Assembly: GCA_050633625.1 (NCBI GenBank)
Contig: JBOEGW010000001.1
Span: 372,001 to 436,000, forward strand
Direction: 5' to 3'
Source: JBOEGW01 sp050633625
Lineage (GTDB): Bacteria > Pseudomonadota > Alphaproteobacteria > Rhodobacterales > Rhodobacteraceae
DNA: 64,000 nt
Part shown: one piece after another, positions 1 to 8,194 of the stretch
How positions within the stretch are numbered: the stretch's first letter is position 1
Layout of the letters: each line of letters opens with the position of its first letter
Notes under the pieces: generated by a model
What the model saw: only the letters and a program-made list of their open reading frames with translations
The model's database searches: none
Told to the model about the DNA's origin: nothing
Made by a program: the position numbers and the translations under genes

Positions 1-63
1 CTCCCCGAGGTAGTGCACGAGGTTGTAGGTGAAGCTGTCATAATTATCGATCAGGAGGATCAT
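1..63 (-). CDS. trpG: Anthranilate synthase component II (glutamine amidotransferase), 5' end only
   Basis: Only the first 21 codons lie in the window; the gene continues past the left edge. The reverse-strand reading from the ATG at 61-63 contains LLIDNYDSFTYNLVHYLG, the very conserved N-terminus of TrpG/PabA class I glutamine amidotransferases, which release ammonia from glutamine for anthranilate (or aminodeoxychorismate) synthesis in the cytoplasm. A GGAG-free but purine-rich leader precedes it. The match is to the family start; TrpG and PabA cannot be separated on 21 residues, though trpG is the more common assignment in Rhodobacteraceae. It is divergent from the YibQ-like gene starting at 157. 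Confidence 0.85.
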   Translation of the reverse strand, partial: MILLIDNYDSFTYNLVHYLGE

Positions 64-156
64 GATAGGGCCTTTTGGCGAAAGGGGTTTTCTGGCGTCA
101 CAGACGGGGTATACATGTGCAGAGCCGAGGCCAAGCGTCAAGGGCATCGGATGTGA

Positions 157-1986
157 ATGAATGTGAGCAGGGGGCTGATTGTGGCTCAAGGGATATTATC
201 AGGTTTTGCAGTGGGCGCGGTGGTCGCGGTTGTGGGTCTTGGGGGCGCTGTGCTCCTGATGGAACCAACCGAGATGGACCCCCTGCCAGACAATGTTACG
301 ATTGTGGGCCGCGAAGGCGCGCAAACGCTTGATGCGCCCGAGCAACAAAGCGGCGCGGAGGCTGTGGCCGATGCTGAAACTGATGTTGCGACCAGTGATC
401 CGGCGCGCGAAGCCGCCCAAGCGAACGCGCAAAGCCAAGATGAGCGCCAAGATGAGGCTCCCAGCGCGAATGACACGGCGCAAGCGCGCGATACGGCCTT
501 GGCCTCAAGCGCCCTTGAAGGCGCGGCTCAAGCGGGCGACACAACCGAAAACCGAGCGCAGGGGGCGACCTCTGAGGCCCCAACGTCTGAGATGTCAGAC
601 GCCGGGGACACGGGATCAAGCCAGTCCGCAACAACCAGAGAGAACAGTGAGGCGACTGAGGACAGTGGGACAAACGAGGCCAGCGCGACGACCGAGCGCG
701 CTGATGGCGTAGAGGCCAATTCAGACAGGGCAGTGGCGGCGCAAGTCCCTGATTCCCCTGATTCCACTGAGCCGTCCGCGACAATGGCAGAAGCGAAAGC
801 GACCGGGCCGGATGTCGCGCAGAGCATTGCCGATGAGGAGATTGCCGCGCTGCAAACCCCGGAAACCCCAGATGATGCGCCTTTGACGCAAGCAGGCACG
901 CCCGGCGAACCTTCGCCTGTCACCACACCAGAAGATCAGCCGGTTGTCTTGGCGAACCCAGCCACGGAAGGCGAAAATGCCAGCGCTGGCGCCGGGGATA
1001 CACCGCCCGAGATGCAAGGGCCTGAAATGCAAGGGCCAGAAACGCAAAGGACGCAGACGGTCGAGGCCACTCCAGAGAGTGACAGAAACGCAGATCGCCC
1101 GGAGGACGAGATCGTCGCCGGAGCAGGAGACCTGCAACCGGGCACCCCGCCCAATGAAGGCGAAGACGACCAACTCGCAGCGCTCTCGCCTGAGGCCGCA
1201 AACGACCCATTGGCCCCCGTTGGACTGCCCGAAACAAGCGTCGTGACGAACCGTTTGCCGCGCATTGGCGACCCGGACGAGCCTGCGCCGGCAGCCCCCG
1301 CAGTGTCGCTCGCAAGTGCCAAAGCGATTGATCGAAATGCCATTGCCTTTGAGGGCGCGCGCGACCTTCCCAAAATGTCGCTCCTGCTGCTCGACACCGG
1401 CCCTGCGCGCCGTGAGGTTGGCGATTTGTCGCTTTTGCCTTTCCCGCTATCCGTGGCCGTTGACGCGTCCGCACCTGACGCCGAGGAGGCGATCAAGTTT
1501 TATCGTGACAATGGCGCGGAAGTGATTTTGATCGTGCCTTTGCCCAGTGGCGCGACCCCGACCGATGTTGATGTCACATTCCAGGCCTACGGCCCGCTGC
1601 TCAAAGATGTTGTGGCTGTGATGGCGGAAGAAAACCTTGGGTTTCAGGCGCTTGGCGGGGGGGCTAAGCAAGTTATTACCAACCTGAATGAAGCCGGGCT
1701 TGGCCTCGTGAGCTTTACCCAGGGCCTCAATACAGCGCATAAAGCGGCGCTGAAAGATGGCGTGCCCGCCGGGCAAGTGTTTCGTGATTTGGACGGTGAC
1801 GGGCAAACCCCGGCCGTCATTCGCCGCTTTCTCGATAATGTCGCGTTCAAAGCGCGCAATGAAGATGGGGTGATCGCTCTGGCGCGGGTGCGCCCGGACA
1901 GCATCCAAGCCCTCTTGGAGTGGAGCCTCGGAAACCGCGCACAAACGGTGGCTCTGGCCCCTGTTTCTGCGACATTGCCGCGCTAG
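157..1986 (+). CDS. Divergent polysaccharide deacetylase (YibQ-like) with long disordered linker
   Basis: 609 residues. A single hydrophobic segment at about residues 15-36 anchors the protein in the inner membrane. Residues ~40-385 are low-complexity and rich in Glu, Ala, Thr, Gln, Asp and Pro with no aromatic residues to speak of, so almost certainly disordered in the periplasm; a near-perfect tandem EMQGP-EMQGP-ETQ lies near residues 285-300. Residues ~400-609 form the folded part, beginning with SLLLLDTG and containing the alternating strand pattern of the divergent polysaccharide deacetylase family (YibQ). That family is a catalytically altered NodB relative whose substrate is not settled; in Rhodobacteraceae it often sits near cell-wall hydrolase genes. 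Start chosen as the first ATG compatible with a signal anchor. A strong terminator follows. Confidence 0.75.
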   Translation: MNVSRGLIVAQGILSGFAVGAVVAVVGLGGAVLLMEPTEMDPLPDNVTIVGREGAQTLDAPEQQSGAEAVADAETDVATSDPAREAAQANAQSQDERQDEAPSANDTAQARDTALASSALEGAAQAGDTTENRAQGATSEAPTSEMSDAGDTGSSQSATTRENSEATEDSGTNEASATTERADGVEANSDRAVAAQVPDSPDSTEPSATMAEAKATGPDVAQSIADEEIAALQTPETPDDAPLTQAGTPGEPSPVTTPEDQPVVLANPATEGENASAGAGDTPPEMQGPEMQGPETQRTQTVEATPESDRNADRPEDEIVAGAGDLQPGTPPNEGEDDQLAALSPEAANDPLAPVGLPETSVVTNRLPRIGDPDEPAPAAPAVSLASAKAIDRNAIAFEGARDLPKMSLLLLDTGPARREVGDLSLLPFPLSVAVDASAPDAEEAIKFYRDNGAEVILIVPLPSGATPTDVDVTFQAYGPLLKDVVAVMAEENLGFQALGGGAKQVITNLNEAGLGLVSFTQGLNTAHKAALKDGVPAGQVFRDLDGDGQTPAVIRRFLDNVAFKARNEDGVIALARVRPDSIQALLEWSLGNRAQTVALAPVSATLPR

Positions 1987-2015
1987 GAAGTTTCACTTTT
2001 CCAACATAATCACGC

Positions 2016-2050
2016 AAAATGGGCGGGAATGACCCCGCCCATTTTTCATT
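2016..2050. terminator. Bidirectional rho-independent terminator between convergent genes
   Basis: A 12-bp perfect stem (2016-2027 with 2034-2045), GC-rich at its apex and A/T-rich at its base, closes a 6-nt loop and is followed by a T-rich tract. It sits between the ends of the YibQ-like gene and metY, so it can terminate from both sides. Confidence 0.85.
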
Positions 2051-2080
2051 TTTCGTGTAATCACTGCGAGTTCTGCGGTC

Positions 2081-3367
2081 TTAGGCCTGTGCAGCGCTCA
2101 GGGCTTGGTCAAGGTCCGCAATCAAGTCATCCGCGTTCTCAATGCCAATGCTCAAACGCACCATGTCATTGCCAGCGCCCGCTGCGTCTCGCTGCGCATC
2201 GGACAACTGGCGGTGGGTCGTCGAGGCGGAGTGAATGATCAGTGAGCGGGCATCTCCGAGATTTGCCACATGGCTGAACAATTTAAGGTTCCCAACAAGA
2301 TCAACGCAGGCTTGATAGCCGCCTTTCAGCGCAATCGTGAACAGTGAACTCGCGCCCTTTGGACAAATCCGCGCAATGCGATCATGGCTTGGCGCGGAGG
2401 GCAGCCCGGCGTAGCTCACCGAGGCAATACGTGGATCAGCTTCAAGCCATTCAGCGATTTTCTGAGCGTTTTCAACGTGTTTATCCATGCGCAACGACAG
2501 GGTTTCGATGCCCATCAAAGTGTAATGCGCAGCTTGTGGGTTCATGGTCATGCCCAAATCGCGCAGCCCAATGGCGATTGAGTGGAAGGTATAGGCCATC
2601 GGTCCAAGGGCGCCGTGAAAGTTGATACCGTGATACGCGGGTTCAGGCTCGGACAAAGACGGAAACTTGCCAGATGCGGACCAATCAAAGGTGCCAGAAT
2701 CCACAATGGCACCACCCGTGACTGTGCCATTGCCCGTCAAAAATTTGGTGGTGGAATGCACAACAATTGTCGCGCCATGTTTGAAGGGATTGCACAGATA
2801 GGGCGTGGCTGTCGTGTTATCGACTATCAGCGGCAAGCCCGCCTTTTGCGCCAGTGCACCAATCGCGTCGAGGTCAATCACATGGCCCACAGGGTTGGCG
2901 ATACTTTCACAGAAAATCGCCCGCGTCTTGTCGTCAATCGCGGCCTCTACGGCGGCTGGATCGTCAAAATCGACAAAGGTGCACTCCCAGCCGAAACGCT
3001 TGAAAACTTGGGTGAATTGCGTGTACGTCCCGCCATAAAGACGGGTTGAAGCGACGATGTTAAGGCCCGGACCCATGAGCGGGTAGAGCGCCATGATTTG
3101 AGCGGCGTGCCCAGAGGAAGTGCAGACCGCGCCGGCGCCCCCTTCAAGCGCGCAAATGCGATTGGCAAGCGCGGAGACTGTTGGATTTGTGAGGCGCGAA
3201 TAGATATTGCCCACCTCTTCGAGGTTGAACAAGCGGGCGGCGTGATCCGCATCCTTAAACACATAGGCCGTTGTTTGATAAATCGGGACCTGGCGTGCGC
3301 CGGTCGCCGGATCAGGCTCGGTGCCCGCGTGAACTTGCAGCGTTTCAAAGCCGAGTGAGTCGGTCAT
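2081..3367 (-). CDS. metY: O-acetylhomoserine aminocarboxypropyltransferase (sulfhydrylase)
   Basis: 428 residues, the usual length for MetY. Cytoplasmic PLP enzyme that makes homocysteine directly from O-acetylhomoserine and sulfide (or cysteine from O-acetylserine). The PLP lysine is in STTKFLTG (about K208); the PLP-phosphate region is around TSSGHAAQ (residues ~83-90), and the N-terminal VHAGTEPDP and IYQTTAYVF are family hallmarks. The upstream ATG at 3373 abuts a G-tract with no spacing, whereas the ATG at 3365-3367 has AGGGGGG at a 6-nt distance, so the shorter start is preferred. The untranslated leader can fold so that this RBS is masked (see separate entry). A direct sulfhydrylase near a sox cluster would use sulfide in the same cell, but no operon link exists. 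Confidence 0.92.
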   Translation of the reverse strand: MTDSLGFETLQVHAGTEPDPATGARQVPIYQTTAYVFKDADHAARLFNLEEVGNIYSRLTNPTVSALANRICALEGGAGAVCTSSGHAAQIMALYPLMGPGLNIVASTRLYGGTYTQFTQVFKRFGWECTFVDFDDPAAVEAAIDDKTRAIFCESIANPVGHVIDLDAIGALAQKAGLPLIVDNTTATPYLCNPFKHGATIVVHSTTKFLTGNGTVTGGAIVDSGTFDWSASGKFPSLSEPEPAYHGINFHGALGPMAYTFHSIAIGLRDLGMTMNPQAAHYTLMGIETLSLRMDKHVENAQKIAEWLEADPRIASVSYAGLPSAPSHDRIARICPKGASSLFTIALKGGYQACVDLVGNLKLFSHVANLGDARSLIIHSASTTHRQLSDAQRDAAGAGNDMVRLSIGIENADDLIADLDQALSAAQA

Positions 3368-3374
3368 GGTCATC

Positions 3375-3419
3375 CCCCCTAGAGTTTGCGCCGAAATGGC
3401 GTGAGAAAAGGGTAGGGGG
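3375..3419 (-). promoter_or_regulatory. Possible RBS-masking leader structure of metY
   Basis: On the reverse strand CCCCCTA (plus 3413-3419) is a perfect complement of TAGGGGG (plus 3375-3381), and the latter contains the ribosome binding site of metY. Inside this stem is a second small hairpin CGCC-ATTTC-GGCG (plus 3389-3401). Pairing would close the RBS. Methionine genes of alphaproteobacteria are often controlled by SAM riboswitches, but I cannot match this segment to the SAM-II or SAM/SAH consensus, so only the fold is claimed. Confidence 0.4.
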
Positions 3420-3433
3420 AATGACGCGCCGCA

Positions 3434-3979
3434 TCAATCCTTTGTGGTAGGTGCAAGGCAGGCGAGTTCGCTGGCAAACCCGGCAACATCCGCAGGCCAA
3501 AGCGCCATGGCCGCATGGAACCCGTCCCTATCTCCTTGATAAAGCGCGCGAATTGCCGTCTCAAAGCCCTCAAGGTCGCCCGCGATCGCCGTGAGAAACC
3601 GGAAGGCGGCATCTGGGTTCGGCGTGGGGGCGGACATGGCTTGATCAATCAATGTGCGAATGATTTTGGACGCGCCTCCGGGCTGCGCACTGAGCCAATC
3701 CCAATGTTTGGGAAGCAAAGTGACTTCGCGGGCTTTGACGCCGAGTTTTGGCCGGCCACGGCGCGGGGTGCCATCAGGGCGCCCGGCCCCAAGGGGGGCG
3801 CGCGCTTCAATGGGCTGGCCTGTCAGGTTCAAATCGGTTTCGCGCCCCGATTGATTGTTGAAGACCAACACTCCGGTTGGATGCGGGCCAAGTGGCGTGA
3901 GCTGAGCTTCGAGTACAGCGCGCGGGCCTGTGGCGATGCGTTCAAAGCCACGGAAAACTGTAAGCTGATCGTCGGACAT
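3434..3979 (-). CDS. DUF2239 family protein
   Basis: 181 residues, full length for DUF2239. Begins with a short beta-rich N-terminal part (TVFRGFERIATG) that contains VLVFNNQSGRETDLNL near residues 38-53, typical of this family, then a basic hinge (RRGRPKLGVKAREVTLL) followed by a helical C-terminal half. The basic segment and the REVTLLPKHWDWL helix resemble a small DNA-binding arrangement, but no function is established for the family. No signal peptide, so presumably cytoplasmic. It lies upstream of metY on the same strand, with a 60-bp gap; a shared operon is possible but not shown. Confidence 0.75.
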   Translation of the reverse strand: MSDDQLTVFRGFERIATGPRAVLEAQLTPLGPHPTGVLVFNNQSGRETDLNLTGQPIEARAPLGAGRPDGTPRRGRPKLGVKAREVTLLPKHWDWLSAQPGGASKIIRTLIDQAMSAPTPNPDAAFRFLTAIAGDLEGFETAIRALYQGDRDGFHAAMALWPADVAGFASELACLAPTTKD

Positions 3980-4047
3980 TGTTTTACCCCGGTAAAAATT
4001 AGAATCACCAATTATACCCGGATTTTAATTCCGTCAAGCTGCGCGCC

Positions 4048-5112
4048 TTACCGCATCCAGAATCCGGCACGCTTGATTTGATTTCGGATCACCTTTTCCC
4101 GGCGAGGCAGGTCTTCCCGGTCGAACAATTCCCGCACCTTATAGCCACGCCCCTGATAGATCATCCGCAAGAAAGGATCGTGTGATTTCAAGACCTTCTT
4201 GACTTTGTTGGGGGCAGCGCTGCGTTCAATCACCTCGATCACCCGATCACTGTCGCGGGCATAGGCGAGGGGCAAGACCCGCCAATGACAGGTTGTGTCC
4301 CCGTCCAGCCCATCAAGCTCTGGCCCCGGTCGCCCGCCACCAAGCGCATGGATCACGAGGGGCAATGCGACCTGATCCAACCAAGGGTCAAGCTCCTGGC
4401 AAACGATTTCCTCCGGGCCATCGTCACGGATCGCCAGCGCATACTCCAAAAACTTCTCTTGAAACGCTTTTGGATCGCTATAGAAAAACCATCCAGCATT
4501 AAAATACAGGTAGCGTTCCCAATATTCGTCCGGCTCGCTCAGATCGAGAGAGCTTTCGAAGTCGAGGTTGAATTTGTGATATAATGACCCCCATATTTCG
4601 CTATATCCCGGCCCATAAAGTTCGATTTCTGGCCATGTGCCTTCGCGCCGCATCGAGGCGGACGGCCTGTCAAAGTCGATCAAAAGCTCTGTGAGCGGCG
4701 CTGTGACAACGGTGTCGCTATCAAAGAAAAAGAACGGCTCATCCTCGGGCAGAACGCTCAGACCTTCAATTTTGTTGCCTTGTGGATAGGCCTGTCCGAA
4801 GTGCTTGCTTTCAAAGGGAATGATCTCGACATCGAGCTTCAACAGGGCTTCGCGGGCAAGGCCGGACATGCGCGGGTCTTTGCTCCAGAGCGGGCCGGGC
4901 TGAGGTTCTGCAACGATCAAACGCCCCCGAAAACCCGGATCAGACGCGCGCAGTGAGGAGGCGAACAAGATCGCCTCATACTGCAATCTTCCCGCTTGGC
5001 CAATGAGCAAGATATTGAAATCTTTATGCCTTTTGGCCTTTGCAGCTGTAGCGTTTTGCGCTGCTGCTCGGTTTTTCGCTGATCCTGCCATTGGTTTTTG
5101 CCCGTATCCCAT
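4048..5112 (-). CDS. Glycosyltransferase-like protein of unknown function
   Basis: 354 residues, not confidently recognised. After a basic Ala/Lys-rich N-terminus (1-30) comes a Rossmann-like segment FNILLIGQAGRLQYEAILFA, then EPFFFFDSDTVV near residues 125-136. The DSD triplet following hydrophobic residues is the DxD metal-binding pattern of GT-A glycosyltransferases (nucleotide-sugar binding), and the later FNAGWFFY and CHWRVLPLAY segments resemble GT8-like acceptor regions. No signal peptide or membrane helix is seen. An alternative start is the ATG at residue 8. It is a single-gene unit, divergent from the exported protein at 5226. The function is inference from the DxD context. Confidence 0.55.
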   Translation of the reverse strand: MGYGQKPMAGSAKNRAAAQNATAAKAKRHKDFNILLIGQAGRLQYEAILFASSLRASDPGFRGRLIVAEPQPGPLWSKDPRMSGLAREALLKLDVEIIPFESKHFGQAYPQGNKIEGLSVLPEDEPFFFFDSDTVVTAPLTELLIDFDRPSASMRREGTWPEIELYGPGYSEIWGSLYHKFNLDFESSLDLSEPDEYWERYLYFNAGWFFYSDPKAFQEKFLEYALAIRDDGPEEIVCQELDPWLDQVALPLVIHALGGGRPGPELDGLDGDTTCHWRVLPLAYARDSDRVIEVIERSAAPNKVKKVLKSHDPFLRMIYQGRGYKVRELFDREDLPRREKVIRNQIKRAGFWMR

Positions 5113-5225
5113 TTTTCTGTCACTATAAGCCCCGATGAAGGCCGTGCAAACGGTGTTTCGCGGTGACGCCGCTCTGGCGCCCGATTTGGGAGCGCTTTTT
5201 GGGGCTTGGTGAAAGGACGGATCAC

Positions 5226-5636
5226 ATGAAGCTTCTGTTGGGCGTTCTGGCGATGGGGTTTGCTTGCGGCGTGCCGCAGGTCGCGGCGGCGCAATCGGTG
5301 GCCGAGACGCGGCAGGTTGTTGAGGTGGTCAAGCCCAACTGGATCGCAGTGCGTGCCTATGACGGGCAGGATTTGCTCTATTTTACCACCTTGATCAGCT
5401 GGCGCTGTGGGATCGACAAAATCATGTATTCGGTCAATGGCGGACCGGAAAAGCGCTATAAGGCTGAGGAATGTTATGTGGATGAAGCGGTGCCCGGCGC
5501 GATCAAGGCGCAGGACATTTTGCCCTATGTGACGTTTGACTTGGATTTCGTGCAAACGGTGGAGGTGCGTGTTGTGTTTGGTGACGGCTCCGAGATGCGC
5601 GAAAGCTTTGCGCGTCAGGACATATCGATCGACTGA
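5226..5636 (+). CDS. Small exported protein, unknown function
   Basis: 136 residues. The ATG at 5226 follows AAGGA at 8 nt and opens a clear Sec signal peptide (MKLLLGVLAMGFACGVPQVA, cleaved near AAAQS at residue ~22). The mature part, about 110 residues, is strand-rich with two cysteines (RCGID and EECYVD) that could form a disulfide, and a repeated pattern of charged/aromatic strands (YDGQDLLYFTTLISW). I do not recognise a named domain. An upstream in-frame ATG at 5163 would bury the signal peptide, so it was rejected. Convergent with the flavin reductase gene, 28 bp apart. Confidence 0.6.
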   Translation: MKLLLGVLAMGFACGVPQVAAAQSVAETRQVVEVVKPNWIAVRAYDGQDLLYFTTLISWRCGIDKIMYSVNGGPEKRYKAEECYVDEAVPGAIKAQDILPYVTFDLDFVQTVEVRVVFGDGSEMRESFARQDISID

Positions 5637-5664
5637 CCTCTCACGTCGCCACAGCCCTAAGCCC

Positions 5665-6162
5665 CTAAGCGCGCGCAGAAAACCCGCCGTATTGCCCTTC
5701 AAGGAACAAAAGCGGCGCATCGGACGTGGTCGTGACTTGTTCCACCCGGCCGATCACCACCGAATGATCGCCCGCGTCAATCCGATCACGGATATGACAT
5801 TCAAACCGCGCCGAGCACCCCTCAATGAGCGGCACATTATGGGCACTGCGCGACCAGTTGCAGCTCTCAAAGGCGTCGTGGCTGCAGGCAAAGCCAGATG
5901 CGATGTCTTGTTGATGGGCGCCCATAACGTGAAGGGCGAACCGGGTCGCCCCGGCCATCGCATCATGGCGTCGCGAGGCTTTTGCCGGGCACCACAAGAT
6001 CAAGGGCGGATCGAGAGACACGGAGGTAAAGCTATTCGCCGTCATGCCCATTGGCCCGGTCGGCGTGTCGACTGTGATAACAGTGACGCCGGTTGCGAAC
6101 TTGCCAAGGGCGGCGCGCAAATCCTGCGCAAGCTCCGGGGTGGGGGTGAAAGTGTCTGCCAT
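5665..6162 (-). CDS. Flavin reductase family protein
   Basis: 165 residues from the ATG at 6160-6162, which has GAGGACG upstream; a longer reading to 6225 lacks an RBS. The fold is the FMN-binding split barrel of flavin reductases/HpaC-like proteins: KFATGVTVIT at ~20, MTANSFTSVSLDPPLILWC at ~40-60, and a C-terminal PLLFLEGQYGGF. These proteins reduce FMN/FAD with NAD(P)H for a partner monooxygenase or bind flavin themselves. It is 69 bp downstream of soxT on the same strand, so may be co-transcribed with soxSRT. What its flavin serves here is not shown. Confidence 0.8.
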   Translation of the reverse strand: MADTFTPTPELAQDLRAALGKFATGVTVITVDTPTGPMGMTANSFTSVSLDPPLILWCPAKASRRHDAMAGATRFALHVMGAHQQDIASGFACSHDAFESCNWSRSAHNVPLIEGCSARFECHIRDRIDAGDHSVVIGRVEQVTTTSDAPLLFLEGQYGGFSARA

Positions 6163-6231
6163 GTCGTCCTCGCGCGATTTGCCCTCATGTACCTGTGTTA
6201 CGCAGGCAGGGAAAGGGCGGATCAAGCGCGC

Positions 6232-7293
6232 CTACACCCCGACGCGAAAGCCCGAAATCAACTGGCGCAATCCAAGCGCCGCCCCGAGCAAGATGCCGAT
6301 GAAGGTCACGGGCGCCCCCCAATACAGCAATGAGAACCCGGACAAGCCCTGTCCAATGGAGCAGCCAAACGCGATCACCGCGCCAAAGCCCATCAAGACC
6401 GCGCCGCCGATTTGCCGCTTGAGTTCGCGCGGATCCTCACAGGCTTCCCAGCGAAAATGCCCCTTGATAAGCGAGCCAATGAAGGCCCCCGCCAAAACCC
6501 CGGCAACCGAGCCAACCCCGAAGTTGAGCGTATTACCGGAGGCTGTCATGAGGTAGATGATCGTGTCCCCCAAAGGGGCGGAAAAGCTATGACTTTCGAC
6601 GGGGATCGGCGTGAATCCATTGGCGGCGATCCACGAGGTGCCCGCCCAGCCGATGATCACGCCTAGACCAACCATAACTGACCAAAACACCTCTGAATAG
6701 GCATGGCGCAGCGCGCGTGAGGTGAACATCGCCAGCAAAAGCACAACGCCAAACGCCACGCCAAATCCGGCGGCTGGCAAGCCCGTGAGCGCTTCAAACC
6801 CATGTGCTATCGAGGGCAATGTGGCATCCGGGGAAAGCGGTTCTGCCCCAAACACCGCCACCCGCAGGCGCGCCAGCGGGCCGGAAATCATCACATAAGA
6901 TGCAAGCCCCATGACCAATACAATCACGAATGCCCGCAAGTCACCGCCGCCAAACCGCGCCAAGGCCCCAAACCCGCAATTGCCCGACAGCGCCATTCCA
7001 TAACCAAACATGACCCCGCCCACGACAGAGGCGAGCGGCACCCAGGTGAGCGACAAATATAGGGCTTGGCGGGGATCAAAAAGCCCAAGCGCCATCAAGG
7101 AATAGCTGCCAATCATCGCCACGCCAATCGCCACGCCCCACATGCGCATGCGCAAGGAGGACCCGGCATAAAGGATGTCTTCAATCGCGCCCAAGGTGCA
7201 AAACCGGCCAAGCCGGGCCGCCAGCCCCAAAAGCACGCCCCCCACAAGCCCAACCAGTGCCGCCAAATTGGCGTCAGTGATCCATTCGAACAT
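6232..7293 (-). CDS. soxT: YeeE/YedE family sulfur-compound transporter (SoxT-type)
   Basis: 353 residues, about nine to ten hydrophobic helices, full-length fused YeeE/YedE protein. The two pseudo-repeats show the family cysteine motifs: RFCTLGAIEDI near residue 30, SGNCGFGALARFGGGD near 105-120, and AFGCSIGQGLSG near 310-320. Family members such as YeeE carry thiosulfate across the inner membrane by cysteine relay. In Paracoccus-type clusters a gene of this kind (soxT) is next to soxRS, as here, so the symbol follows synteny. Start at 7293 with GGGAGGAG seven bases upstream. Likely transported form: thiosulfate or sulfane sulfur; possible signalling link to SoxR is inference. Confidence 0.85.
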   Translation of the reverse strand: MFEWITDANLAALVGLVGGVLLGLAARLGRFCTLGAIEDILYAGSSLRMRMWGVAIGVAMIGSYSLMALGLFDPRQALYLSLTWVPLASVVGGVMFGYGMALSGNCGFGALARFGGGDLRAFVIVLVMGLASYVMISGPLARLRVAVFGAEPLSPDATLPSIAHGFEALTGLPAAGFGVAFGVVLLLAMFTSRALRHAYSEVFWSVMVGLGVIIGWAGTSWIAANGFTPIPVESHSFSAPLGDTIIYLMTASGNTLNFGVGSVAGVLAGAFIGSLIKGHFRWEACEDPRELKRQIGGAVLMGFGAVIAFGCSIGQGLSGFSLLYWGAPVTFIGILLGAALGLRQLISGFRVGV

Positions 7294-7347
7294 GGATTTC
7301 TCCTCCCTGGAGAAAACGAAAACCGCTTTCAGATCAACGGATTGGCG

Positions 7348-7707
7348 CTATTGCGCCGCGTCTTGGGTCTTGGCATCAACTGAGCAAAACATGTCGTATA
7401 TCACCTCAAGGATGCGGCGCGGGCGATCATCGGTCAGCGAGTAATAGATCGCTTTGCCATCGCGGCGCGGTGTCACCAGCCCTTCGAGTCTTAAGCGTGC
7501 AAGCTGTTGTGACACGGCGGCTTGGCGCGCGTGCAAGAGTTCCTCAAGTTCGGTGACAGATTTTTCGCCGGTGACAAGGTGGCACAGGATCATCAAGCGG
7601 CCTTCATGGCTGATCGCTTTGAGCAAAGCTGAGGCGTCGCAAGCCGAGGACATCATCTTGTCCATTTCGGCATCGCTCATATTTTCAGTGATGACAGGAA
7701 GACCCAT
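7348..7707 (-). CDS. soxR: ArsR-type thiol/persulfide-sensing repressor SoxR
   Basis: 119 residues with a winged helix-turn-helix: KAISHEGRLMILCHLV, VTELEELL, recognition helix RQAAVSQQLARLRLEGLV, wing RRDGKAIYYSL. Cysteines C42 and C108 flank the domain with 66-residue spacing, the same as the C41/C107 pair of the Rhodobacter capsulatus persulfide sensor SqrR, which form a tetrasulfide link and release DNA. SoxR of related bacteria represses the sox genes by binding the soxS-V and soxW-X gaps. Start at 7707 preceded by GGGAGCTAGAG. It is the only ArsR regulator in the sulfur region. Likely targets are the ATTC-N8-GAAT sites listed below. Confidence 0.93.
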   Translation of the reverse strand: MGLPVITENMSDAEMDKMMSSACDASALLKAISHEGRLMILCHLVTGEKSVTELEELLHARQAAVSQQLARLRLEGLVTPRRDGKAIYYSLTDDRPRRILEVIYDMFCSVDAKTQDAAQ

Positions 7708-7802
7708 CTCTAGCTCCCACTCAGAAAAACCTATGGCTCACGTTTACGCCATGATCTGCGTTCATGCAAATATTACGAGACATGCAGCTATGGGCGAGAA
7801 GG

Positions 7803-8180
7803 CTACCCCCCATGATCCCTCTCAAAGCCGAGATGGGCCTCCAGCATCATGGCGAGCAAACCCCAGAAAAAATCCTCACCCGGGTAGCCTTCTAAGCGCG
7901 CGAGTTCGCCGCTCTCATCCACCAAGAGAAAGGTCGGCGTGAAATTCACAGGCCGCGCAATCGCGAGGCCGCTGCGCTTGATGTCCTTGAGCTGCACCCG
8001 GCGCAACGGGGCCAGCGCGGCTTCCTCAGTTTTTGGGTAAATCGGCGCGATTTCTCTGTCCCATTGACGGCAATAAGCACAGCCCGGTTGCTCCACCATG
8101 ATCAACTCCGCCGCCAAAGCGGGCAGGGCGAAAAGGCTCATGATGCCTGCAACAACAAGTGATTTCAGGTGGTTACGCAA
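7803..8180 (-). CDS. soxS: Periplasmic thioredoxin SoxS (TTG start)
   Basis: 125 residues using a TTG start at 8178-8180; AAGGAGAGG stands eight bases upstream, while no ATG gives a sensible signal peptide plus RBS. The N-terminus RNHLKSLVVAGIMSLFALPALA is a signal peptide. The mature protein has a thioredoxin fold with CAYC at about residues 40-43 and the cis-Pro loop FTPTF. SoxS keeps SoxY reduced (reactivation of SoxYZ) in Paracoccus. Transcribed leftward, divergent from soxV, with soxR 95 bp downstream. The longer ORF to 8255 would destroy the signal peptide. Confidence 0.88.
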   Translation of the reverse strand: MRNHLKSLVVAGIMSLFALPALAAELIMVEQPGCAYCRQWDREIAPIYPKTEEAALAPLRRVQLKDIKRSGLAIARPVNFTPTFLLVDESGELARLEGYPGEDFFWGLLAMMLEAHLGFERDHGG

Positions 8181-8194
8181 AAGACCTCTCCTTA

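Noticed and set aside
3367..3440. SAM-II or SAM/SAH riboswitch call
   Set aside because: The leader folds over the RBS, but I could not match the consensus nucleotides of either class, so only a generic structure is reported.
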